From contig CAJINV010000002.1 of NCBI GenBank assembly GCA_905178155.1, positions 12,037,621 through 12,101,620 on the forward strand: a stretch of 64,000 bases of DNA. The letters are read 5' to 3'. Within the stretch, counting starts at the first letter, position 1; each line of letters starts with the position of its first letter. The translations under genes and the position numbers were made by a program. Under the pieces are notes generated by a model. That model ran no database searches, was not told the origin of the DNA, and was given only the letters and a program-made list of their open reading frames with translations. Positions 46,050 to 54,732 of this stretch are shown here, piece by piece. This stretch comes from Amoebophrya sp. A120. Lineage: Eukaryota > Sar > Dinophyceae > Syndiniales > Amoebophryaceae.

Positions 46050-46721
46050 TCAGTGTCTTGTCTGTCGCGGATGGTTGTTTTCGCATTCGAGCTCTTTTAT
46101 ATGGCGGAAAATTTGCTGCCTGGCCTGCAAAGCAGTTGTTTTGCGAGTGAAAGGGTCTCCAAAACCAACCCACTCGGCGTGCCCCATATTAGCAAACCAC
46201 AGTACCTTGAGTAGAGACGGTTTCACGGGTCCCTCAGCGTTGGTAGGTCTTGTACCTACTTCATCTTGTGCAGCTCTTGAATGATCTTCCCTGGCAGCTG
46301 CACTAGAAGTAGCACTGGATAATTTGGGCCGAAGCCGAGCAAGATCAGTCGCGTCCTCGTCTTCCAGGTACAAGCGTACAGAGTGTGCCGGGATGAGGCC
46401 GTCCAAGCCACAGAGGACCACGAGCGTGGGCGTTTCACTCAACTCTTCTTTGTGCAGCTGCACTTGGTTCATCCACGAATTTCGGGCGAGACAGTTCGCA
46501 ATGTGCGGCTCAGACACGATGAAGGCTCGCAACAGTAGAGCCGCCCAGTGCGGCGGAATTCGGTAGGTCGTGTTGTAGGCTGTGTCCGGCATCTGGAGCA
46601 GGAAGCACACAGGGTCCAGGAGTGTCATGTACTTGATAACGCTTGGCGCAGCGTTCGTTGAAGTCTTTCGGCAGTAGTAGGTCAGACTCCCAGCTTTCAG
46701 CTCGCGGAACCCGTGGCGCCG
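46050..46721 (-). pseudogene. Broken alpha/beta-hydrolase copy 1
   Basis: Matches the full hydrolase gene at 54733-57906 but retains only a short piece (RRHGFRELKAGS ... CRKTSTNAA) joined directly to PSVIKYMTLLDP and the carboxy terminus. The join at 46647/46648 removes the counterpart of 55328-55864, 537 bp, which is in frame. The GHSFG nucleophile motif lies inside the deletion, so hydrolase activity is not expected. The left part (46050-46305) differs from copy 2 by several substitutions and a 3-bp indel. A 192-codon frame starting at MTLLDP remains open. Confidence 0.85.
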
Positions 46722-49573
46722 TCTTCAGCTTCCTTGCGTCGTCTGCCGGTGAGCAGCTTCCTTGCGTCGTCTTCAGCTGCGCAGGCCCGGATTTGCTCTG
46801 CCGTGAGGCCGCCAGAAATCACTGCCTCTGGGTCCCTGCAAGAGTTTTTTTGGTATTGAAACCAGCGCTGCGCCTTCGTCCCTTTGTCGAACTTTTGTAC
46901 AGTTGAAACCACGCGAACGCTTGGGATTTGTTCCGCTGCCCAGATTCCGAAGGCGTAATCTTCGCCTGCGTAGTTGAACAGCTCTGCTTGGTGGTCAGCA
47001 ACATACTGAACAAATTCCCAGGAGAAAACTTCGCCAGCTGTCCCACTGAGATAAGGAGGATAATGGCTGTGCGGGTAGTTCTTCTCTACCCACTTTGACG
47101 TCGTCGGATCGTCCTGCACTGGCATTTGCTGCCAGACAAGCCCAAGCAGAATTTTTTCTGATGCGGGATCGAGGCCTGTCGTCGGGAAGTCGTCATCTTT
47201 TTGCGGAAAAAGAAATCGCTGTAACGGGAAACGCCTCACGTACGCGTCGTCGTCCACCTTAACGATCCACTGTAACGTCTTGGAGAATTGGGGTTGCGAC
47301 GTGACCCATTGAAAGGCAAGCTTCATTTTCAAAGTACTGTTGTGATACACGTCCACCATTGGCAGAAGGACCATGTCGTCATGCATTTTCTCTTCTTGCT
47401 GGAGTGCTGCAGTAAGCTGCTGTTCTTTCTCGCGTTGCACCAGCCACGCGTTTTGTGAAGTGCTGCTTTTGCCTGCAGCTGCAGCGCCAAAAAACCACCG
47501 ATCAAGAATGCTGAGAATGGAACTGCGTTCTTCTTTGCGCGGCGTGCAGTAGCCTCCAACGGCTCGGTCCACAGCGATCCGCTCGGAAAGTGGAATCTCA
47601 CAGCCCTGTGCGCCAACAAGAAAGTGAGCCCAAGGCCTCCGACTGCCGGCGTTGCCTCCCTCGCTCCACATCCGGTTCTGTTTCAACCATGTCGCGCGTA
47701 TCACTTGCCTCTTCGCAAAGTTTTCTCGTGCGGAAAGAATGAGGACATGCATGCGTTCTCGCTTGTCTTCTGCTGCTGGCACAGTGACATTAAGCGACTT
47801 CGCTTCGGAGCTCCGTCCCATGACTGAAACGCGTTCGTGCCGACCGACGTCAGTGCGAGGCTCGTTCTCGTCCGTTTTTGCTGATACACTTGACGCTCCA
47901 GTACTGGTATGGTGCGTCTCGCCGTGCGTCGATGGCGACGTCTGTGGTGATGTCTCTGCGTTCGACATGAAGGCGGTGGCGAAAGGGGTCGCTACTGGCT
48001 GAAGCAGGGCCTGCGGACATTCCCGGTTCGTCAGGGCTTTTTGTGTACTATTTTGAGTCAGGGACCACGAAGCACGGTGCCCGACCACTACCGGACATAG
48101 AAGTCGTACGGTCTTTCCTCTCTTCGCCGCCCACGGATACCAGTCGTTGTCAATCGCAAGGTTGAGGTGCGGGTCGCGGGCCGCCTTGGCGAGTGACGGG
48201 TCGAGGAAGGTGGAGACGAAGTCCGGAAGGTCAGCCGTGCGAATCGCCCAGCCATACGAACCGAACGAGAATCCAAGTTGAGCTAGCCGATAGCGCGTCC
48301 CCAAGCCAGTGGCGACATCTTGCGACACGAGCGAAACGCTTCGGCTCCGGTGACGCGCCCGTTGCCGGCCCGGCCTTGGGGCTTGGAGGTACTCCTGCGC
48401 CCCAAGCAGGACGATGCTGGTGTCTTTTGGCCAAGAGTGGAGAAGGGCTTCGCTCACATCGTTGACGTCTTCCTCGGCCAACCACATCGCGTCATCTTCG
48501 AAGACAAAAATGAGCTCCGGAAAGGCGACGCCGCGGCCGGGGCCCTTCCGCTTGTCGATCTCCGCGCCTTGCGGAGTGGACGTGGATAGTGGCGTTGGGA
48601 TTGACTTTGATACAACCCTAGATCCGTGGTCTGCATCTGCGTAAGTGTTAACGTGGTGAACGTGCTTGTTCACCATCTGTAGCTGTAGGAGAGCCTTGAA
48701 ACAGCGCGCGAGGGAGGTCTCGAGTCCGATGCCCCGACGGGAAATCAGTACGGCTGGGCAATGGTGAATGGCGTGGGGCCCCTTGCTCCCGAAGTCGTTT
48801 CGTGCAGCAAACTTCGTCAGTTTCTCGCGCGAACCTGCTGGAATAGCTCCAGCTGCTTCGTTCGTGCTATTTCCATCACTTGAAGATGACGAAATCTTTG
48901 CTGGATCTTGGGCGTCTCCGAAGCCGATCACCATAAGGAACGCTCCAGCTGCTTTTGTGCTTGGCGCGCCTGTGCCATCTTCGGCGTCGTCAGAATTCTT
49001 CATTTCCGTCGAGTTCTGAACGTCCGTGTTTGCAGGGGAATTCGGTTTTGGGCGGCCGCCAGTACCTTCTGCCGCTACGGCTGCCCACACGTTAAATGGA
49101 ACCAAATGCACTCCGCCACGAGAATCATCCGAATCTTCCATCATGTATGAAAAATTCGAATTCGGGATAGAAGCACGGCTTCGTTCACCTTGTAGTTGTA
49201 CGAAACTCGGACGACGTGATGCGGGCCCGGTACCAGCGGGTCCTGAAAACGAAACTGCATCGCCTGTCGCGGATACGAGAGCCGCACCATCCGCACCAGC
49301 GCTTGGTGCCAATGCGCGTCGCGGGGCGTCATGACCCCGGTCCTTCACCCGATGCGCCTTGTCATTTTTACGGTCGTGATGATGATCGTCATCGTGATCG
49401 ACGTCCACCTGCCAATGATAGGGGTCCTCGTCCTCCTCTTGCCGCAATAATCTTGTTCTAGCTTTGATGCTTTGATCGAGCTCGCGCCGATAAATTCCAA
49501 ATGCCGGTGAAACCCGTGACGTTCGCAACAGCAAACAGAGGAAGGAGAGCTTCATTTTCCGCGTCGATCGCAT
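46697..49573 (-). CDS. GT25-like/GT31 (galactosyltransferase-type) bifunctional fusion, copy 1
   Basis: 958 residues from the ATG at 49573 (the frame opens at GTG 49612 after TTTTTCTAG). A signal anchor and a GT25-like module (FVFEDDAMWL near residue 362) match the 42-45 kb paralogue. From about residue 605 the protein is a beta-1,3-galactosyltransferase-type GT31 domain: MHVLILSARENFAKRQVIRA with TWLKQN, then LQWIVKVDDDAYVRRFPLQR near 774 (DDD metal site), YPPYLSGTAGEVFSWEFVQY and NYAGEDYAFGIWAAEQ near 874. GT31 enzymes build beta-1,3 linkages on glycoproteins and glycolipids in the Golgi. The last codons (GATGSAS and TGA, 46721-46697) are read from hydrolase-derived DNA in another frame, so the natural end of the ancestral gene has been replaced. 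The translation is identical to copy 2. Confidence 0.87.
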   Translation of the reverse strand: MRSTRKMKLSFLCLLLRTSRVSPAFGIYRRELDQSIKARTRLLRQEEDEDPYHWQVDVDHDDDHHHDRKNDKAHRVKDRGHDAPRRALAPSAGADGAALVSATGDAVSFSGPAGTGPASRRPSFVQLQGERSRASIPNSNFSYMMEDSDDSRGGVHLVPFNVWAAVAAEGTGGRPKPNSPANTDVQNSTEMKNSDDAEDGTGAPSTKAAGAFLMVIGFGDAQDPAKISSSSSDGNSTNEAAGAIPAGSREKLTKFAARNDFGSKGPHAIHHCPAVLISRRGIGLETSLARCFKALLQLQMVNKHVHHVNTYADADHGSRVVSKSIPTPLSTSTPQGAEIDKRKGPGRGVAFPELIFVFEDDAMWLAEEDVNDVSEALLHSWPKDTSIVLLGAQEYLQAPRPGRQRARHRSRSVSLVSQDVATGLGTRYRLAQLGFSFGSYGWAIRTADLPDFVSTFLDPSLAKAARDPHLNLAIDNDWYPWAAKRGKTVRLLCPVVVGHRASWSLTQNSTQKALTNRECPQALLQPVATPFATAFMSNAETSPQTSPSTHGETHHTSTGASSVSAKTDENEPRTDVGRHERVSVMGRSSEAKSLNVTVPAAEDKRERMHVLILSARENFAKRQVIRATWLKQNRMWSEGGNAGSRRPWAHFLVGAQGCEIPLSERIAVDRAVGGYCTPRKEERSSILSILDRWFFGAAAAGKSSTSQNAWLVQREKEQQLTAALQQEEKMHDDMVLLPMVDVYHNSTLKMKLAFQWVTSQPQFSKTLQWIVKVDDDAYVRRFPLQRFLFPQKDDDFPTTGLDPASEKILLGLVWQQMPVQDDPTTSKWVEKNYPHSHYPPYLSGTAGEVFSWEFVQYVADHQAELFNYAGEDYAFGIWAAEQIPSVRVVSTVQKFDKGTKAQRWFQYQKNSCRDPEAVISGGLTAEQIRACAAEDDARKLLTGRRRKEAEDGATGSAS

Positions 49574-49612
49574 CGTCCTTACGCGCCTGTATTCCTTGTG
49601 GAGCCGCTTCAC

Positions 49613-50392
49613 CTAGAAAAACCAGAGACTGGTTAAGAAGTGGAACACCATGAGATTGTGACCACGAAGATTTTTTCCCGGAATAAGGAGTGTGCGTTTA
49701 TTTTTCGATACGCCCACTACGCATACTTTTACTTACACAGCTACATGAATTCGATGGCTGCTCTACGTCGATGTCGACCTCTAATTGAATTTGGCCCCTG
49801 ACTTAAGATCGTCCCTCTTTTGTTTGCCTCTCCGGTGCCGGCCGTGAGGACAACAGGCAAAGGTTGACTCGCTTCCACATGTGGCACCCGCTTTTTTTTT
49901 TTGCAAGCGCCCTCTGCCCCTTTGCTCCATCACTAACTAAAATGCAACCAAAACCTCACACAAAGACTAAGACACACCTCACAATGAAATCAAAACTGTA
50001 GTCCCTTTCTCTGGTACAGAGACAGAATGAAGGAATGCAATGAAAATCGTTACTAAAATTAAAATACAACCCCGAAGAACAGCTGGAGATTACGTTAACA
50101 GAATCTGAAAGTTGTGAAGCCCCGAAGAGCGGTCATTTCAGCAGAAAGAACTGAAAGTGGTTGATATCGTCGTGCGCTTCATTATGTACTGGAAAATTTC
50201 ATACAAGACTTCTTTTTCCAACCCAGATGTTTTTCACAAATGCGATCGGATGTTGTCTATTCTTAGGAAGCACATGTGGCAACAAGAGTGGCTTCGATGT
50301 TTAATACCGTGGTCACCGCCATTGCAATTGCTTCATTTGGAAGATAGCGAATGCAGGTGCTTCTCGCTGCACACGCATTGGCGAATGCCACA
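49613..50392. other. Intergenic spacer within the 4340-bp unit
   Basis: 780 bp, matching 53953-54732 by eye. It includes a run of T at about 49891-49901 and AG-rich repeats. No gene seen. Confidence 0.7.
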
Positions 50393-51061
50393 TCAGTGTC
50401 TTGTCTGTCGCGGAGGGTTGTTTTCGCATTCGAGCTCTTTAATATGGCGGAAAATTTGCTGCCTGGCCTGCAAAGCAGTTGTTTTGCGAGTGAAAGGGTC
50501 TCCAAAACCAACCCACTCGGCGTGCCCCATGTTGGCAAACCACAGTACCTTGAGTAGAGACGGTTTCACGGGTTCCTCAGCGTTGGTAGTACTTGTACCT
50601 GCTTCATCTTGTGCAGCTCCTGAATGATCTTCCCTGGCACGACTAGAAGTAGCACTGGATAATTTGGGCCGAAGCCGAGCAAGATCAGTCGCGTCCTCGT
50701 CTTCCAGGTACAAGCGTACAGAGTGTGCCGGGATGAGGCCGTCCAAGCCACAGAGGACCACGAGCGTGGGCGTTTCACTCAACTCTTCTTTGTGCAGCTG
50801 CACTTGGTTCATCCACGAATTTCGGGCGAGACAGTTCGCAATGTGCGGCTCAGACACGATGAAGGCTCGCAACAGTAGAGCCGCCCAGTGCGGCGGAATT
50901 CGGTAGGTCGTGTTGTAGGCTGTGTCCGGCATCTGGAGCAGGAAGCACACAGGGTCCAGGAGTGTCATGTACTTGATAACGCTTGGCGCAGCGTTCGTTG
51001 AAGTCTTTCGGCAGTAGTAGGTCAGACTCCCAGCTTTCAGCTCGCGGAACCCGTGGCGCCG
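50393..51061 (-). pseudogene. Broken alpha/beta-hydrolase copy 2
   Basis: Same structure as copy 1: the carboxy-terminal 191 codons joined by an in-frame 537-bp deletion to a short upstream piece that abuts and overlaps the end of the GT31 gene. It differs from the intact gene by only a few substitutions, such as 50874 versus 55214. The nucleophile motif is absent. Confidence 0.87.
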
Positions 51062-53913
51062 TCTTCAGCTTCCTTGCGTCGTCTGCCGGTGAGCAGCTTC
51101 CTTGCGTCGTCTTCAGCTGCGCAGGCCCGGATTTGCTCTGCCGTGAGGCCGCCAGAAATCACTGCCTCTGGGTCCCTGCAAGAGTTTTTTTGGTATTGAA
51201 ACCAGCGCTGCGCCTTCGTCCCTTTGTCGAACTTTTGTACAGTTGAAACCACGCGAACGCTTGGGATTTGTTCCGCTGCCCAGATTCCGAAGGCGTAATC
51301 TTCGCCTGCGTAGTTGAACAGCTCTGCTTGGTGGTCAGCAACATACTGAACAAATTCCCAGGAGAAAACTTCGCCAGCTGTCCCACTGAGATAAGGAGGA
51401 TAATGGCTGTGCGGGTAGTTCTTCTCTACCCACTTTGACGTCGTCGGATCGTCCTGCACTGGCATTTGCTGCCAGACAAGCCCAAGCAGAATTTTTTCTG
51501 ATGCGGGATCGAGGCCTGTCGTCGGGAAGTCGTCATCTTTTTGCGGAAAAAGAAATCGCTGTAACGGGAAACGCCTCACGTACGCGTCGTCGTCCACCTT
51601 AACGATCCACTGTAACGTCTTGGAGAATTGGGGTTGCGACGTGACCCATTGAAAGGCAAGCTTCATTTTCAAAGTACTGTTGTGATACACGTCCACCATT
51701 GGCAGAAGGACCATGTCGTCATGCATTTTCTCTTCTTGCTGGAGTGCTGCAGTAAGCTGCTGTTCTTTCTCGCGTTGCACCAGCCACGCGTTTTGTGAAG
51801 TGCTGCTTTTGCCTGCAGCTGCAGCGCCAAAAAACCACCGATCAAGAATGCTGAGAATGGAACTGCGTTCTTCTTTGCGCGGCGTGCAGTAGCCTCCAAC
51901 GGCTCGGTCCACAGCGATCCGCTCGGAAAGTGGAATCTCACAGCCCTGTGCGCCAACAAGAAAGTGAGCCCAAGGCCTCCGACTGCCGGCGTTGCCTCCC
52001 TCGCTCCACATCCGGTTCTGTTTCAACCATGTCGCGCGTATCACTTGCCTCTTCGCAAAGTTTTCTCGTGCGGAAAGAATGAGGACATGCATGCGTTCTC
52101 GCTTGTCTTCTGCTGCTGGCACAGTGACATTAAGCGACTTCGCTTCGGAGCTCCGTCCCATGACTGAAACGCGTTCGTGCCGACCGACGTCAGTGCGAGG
52201 CTCGTTCTCGTCCGTTTTTGCTGATACACTTGACGCTCCAGTACTGGTATGGTGCGTCTCGCCGTGCGTCGATGGCGACGTCTGTGGTGATGTCTCTGCG
52301 TTCGACATGAAGGCGGTGGCGAAAGGGGTCGCTACTGGCTGAAGCAGGGCCTGCGGACATTCCCGGTTCGTCAGGGCTTTTTGTGTACTATTTTGAGTCA
52401 GGGACCACGAAGCACGGTGCCCGACCACTACCGGACATAGAAGTCGTACGGTCTTTCCTCTCTTCGCCGCCCACGGATACCAGTCGTTGTCAATCGCAAG
52501 GTTGAGGTGCGGGTCGCGGGCCGCCTTGGCGAGTGACGGGTCGAGGAAGGTGGAGACGAAGTCCGGAAGGTCAGCCGTGCGAATCGCCCAGCCATACGAA
52601 CCGAACGAGAATCCAAGTTGAGCTAGCCGATAGCGCGTCCCCAAGCCAGTGGCGACATCTTGCGACACGAGCGAAACGCTTCGGCTCCGGTGACGCGCCC
52701 GTTGCCGGCCCGGCCTTGGGGCTTGGAGGTACTCCTGCGCCCCAAGCAGGACGATGCTGGTGTCTTTTGGCCAAGAGTGGAGAAGGGCTTCGCTCACATC
52801 GTTGACGTCTTCCTCGGCCAACCACATCGCGTCATCTTCGAAGACAAAAATGAGCTCCGGAAAGGCGACGCCGCGGCCGGGGCCCTTCCGCTTGTCGATC
52901 TCCGCGCCTTGCGGAGTGGACGTGGATAGTGGCGTTGGGATTGACTTTGATACAACCCTAGATCCGTGGTCTGCATCTGCGTAAGTGTTAACGTGGTGAA
53001 CGTGCTTGTTCACCATCTGTAGCTGTAGGAGAGCCTTGAAACAGCGCGCGAGGGAGGTCTCGAGTCCGATGCCCCGACGGGAAATCAGTACGGCTGGGCA
53101 ATGGTGAATGGCGTGGGGCCCCTTGCTCCCGAAGTCGTTTCGTGCAGCAAACTTCGTCAGTTTCTCGCGCGAACCTGCTGGAATAGCTCCAGCTGCTTCG
53201 TTCGTGCTATTTCCATCACTTGAAGATGACGAAATCTTTGCTGGATCTTGGGCGTCTCCGAAGCCGATCACCATAAGGAACGCTCCAGCTGCTTTTGTGC
53301 TTGGCGCGCCTGTGCCATCTTCGGCGTCGTCAGAATTCTTCATTTCCGTCGAGTTCTGAACGTCCGTGTTTGCAGGGGAATTCGGTTTTGGGCGGCCGCC
53401 AGTACCTTCTGCCGCTACGGCTGCCCACACGTTAAATGGAACCAAATGCACTCCGCCACGAGAATCATCCGAATCTTCCATCATGTATGAAAAATTCGAA
53501 TTCGGGATAGAAGCACGGCTTCGTTCACCTTGTAGTTGTACGAAACTCGGACGACGTGATGCGGGCCCGGTACCAGCGGGTCCTGAAAACGAAACTGCAT
53601 CGCCTGTCGCGGATACGAGAGCCGCACCATCCGCACCAGCGCTTGGTGCCAATGCGCGTCGCGGGGCGTCATGACCCCGGTCCTTCACCCGATGCGCCTT
53701 GTCATTTTTACGGTCGTGATGATGATCGTCATCGTGATCGACGTCCACCTGCCAATGATAGGGGTCCTCGTCCTCCTCTTGCCGCAATAATCTTGTTCTA
53801 GCTTTGATGCTTTGATCGAGCTCGCGCCGATAAATTCCAAATGCCGGTGAAACCCGTGACGTTCGCAACAGCAAACAGAGGAAGGAGAGCTTCATTTTCC
53901 GCGTCGATCGCAT
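51037..53913 (-). CDS. GT25-like/GT31 bifunctional fusion, copy 2
   Basis: Identical in translation to the copy at 46697-49573: signal anchor, stem, GT25-like module with FVFEDDAMWL, then a GT31 module with KVDDDAYV and YLSGTAGEVFS, 958 residues from the ATG at 53913 (the frame opens at GTG 53952). The final codons and stop again come from the fused hydrolase sequence. The intact hydrolase gene lies directly upstream. The absence of visible differences from copy 1 points to very recent duplication, gene conversion or assembly duplication. Confidence 0.87.
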   Translation of the reverse strand: MRSTRKMKLSFLCLLLRTSRVSPAFGIYRRELDQSIKARTRLLRQEEDEDPYHWQVDVDHDDDHHHDRKNDKAHRVKDRGHDAPRRALAPSAGADGAALVSATGDAVSFSGPAGTGPASRRPSFVQLQGERSRASIPNSNFSYMMEDSDDSRGGVHLVPFNVWAAVAAEGTGGRPKPNSPANTDVQNSTEMKNSDDAEDGTGAPSTKAAGAFLMVIGFGDAQDPAKISSSSSDGNSTNEAAGAIPAGSREKLTKFAARNDFGSKGPHAIHHCPAVLISRRGIGLETSLARCFKALLQLQMVNKHVHHVNTYADADHGSRVVSKSIPTPLSTSTPQGAEIDKRKGPGRGVAFPELIFVFEDDAMWLAEEDVNDVSEALLHSWPKDTSIVLLGAQEYLQAPRPGRQRARHRSRSVSLVSQDVATGLGTRYRLAQLGFSFGSYGWAIRTADLPDFVSTFLDPSLAKAARDPHLNLAIDNDWYPWAAKRGKTVRLLCPVVVGHRASWSLTQNSTQKALTNRECPQALLQPVATPFATAFMSNAETSPQTSPSTHGETHHTSTGASSVSAKTDENEPRTDVGRHERVSVMGRSSEAKSLNVTVPAAEDKRERMHVLILSARENFAKRQVIRATWLKQNRMWSEGGNAGSRRPWAHFLVGAQGCEIPLSERIAVDRAVGGYCTPRKEERSSILSILDRWFFGAAAAGKSSTSQNAWLVQREKEQQLTAALQQEEKMHDDMVLLPMVDVYHNSTLKMKLAFQWVTSQPQFSKTLQWIVKVDDDAYVRRFPLQRFLFPQKDDDFPTTGLDPASEKILLGLVWQQMPVQDDPTTSKWVEKNYPHSHYPPYLSGTAGEVFSWEFVQYVADHQAELFNYAGEDYAFGIWAAEQIPSVRVVSTVQKFDKGTKAQRWFQYQKNSCRDPEAVISGGLTAEQIRACAAEDDARKLLTGRRRKEAEDGATGSAS

Positions 53914-53952
53914 CGTCCTTACGCGCCTGTATTCCTTGTGGAGCCGCTTCAC

Positions 53953-54732
53953 CTAGAAAAACCAGAGACTGGTTAAGAAGTGGAACACCATGAGATTGTG
54001 ACCACGAAGATTTTTTCCCGGAATAAGGAGTGTGCGTTTATTTTTCGATACGCCCACTACGCATACTTTTACTTACACAGCTACATGAATTCGATGGCTG
54101 CTCTACGTCGATGTCGACCTCTAATTGAATTTGGCCCCTGACTTAAGATCGTCCCTCTTTTGTTTGCCTCTCCGGTGCCGGCCGTGAGGACAACAGGCAA
54201 AGGTTGACTCGCTTCCACATGTGGCACCCGCTTTTTTTTTTTGCAAGCGCCCTCTGCCCCTTTGCTCCATCACTAACTAAAATGCAACCAAAACCTCACA
54301 CAAAGACTAAGACACACCTCACAATGAAATCAAAACTGTAGTCCCTTTCTCTGGTACAGAGACAGAATGAAGGAATGCAATGAAAATCGTTACTAAAATT
54401 AAAATACAACCCCGAAGAACAGCTGGAGATTACGTTAACAGAATCTGAAAGTTGTGAAGCCCCGAAGAGCGGTCATTTCAGCAGAAAGAACTGAAAGTGG
54501 TTGATATCGTCGTGCGCTTCATTATGTACTGGAAAATTTCATACAAGACTTCTTTTTCCAACCCAGATGTTTTTCACAAATGCGATCGGATGTTGTCTAT
54601 TCTTAGGAAGCACATGTGGCAACAAGAGTGGCTTCGATGTTTAATACCGTGGTCACCGCCATTGCAATTGCTTCATTTGGAAGATAGCGAATGCAGGTGC
54701 TTCTCGCTGCACACGCATTGGCGAATGCCACA
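53953..54732. other. Intergenic spacer within the 4340-bp unit
   Basis: 780 bp, a copy of 49613-50392. No gene seen. Confidence 0.7.
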
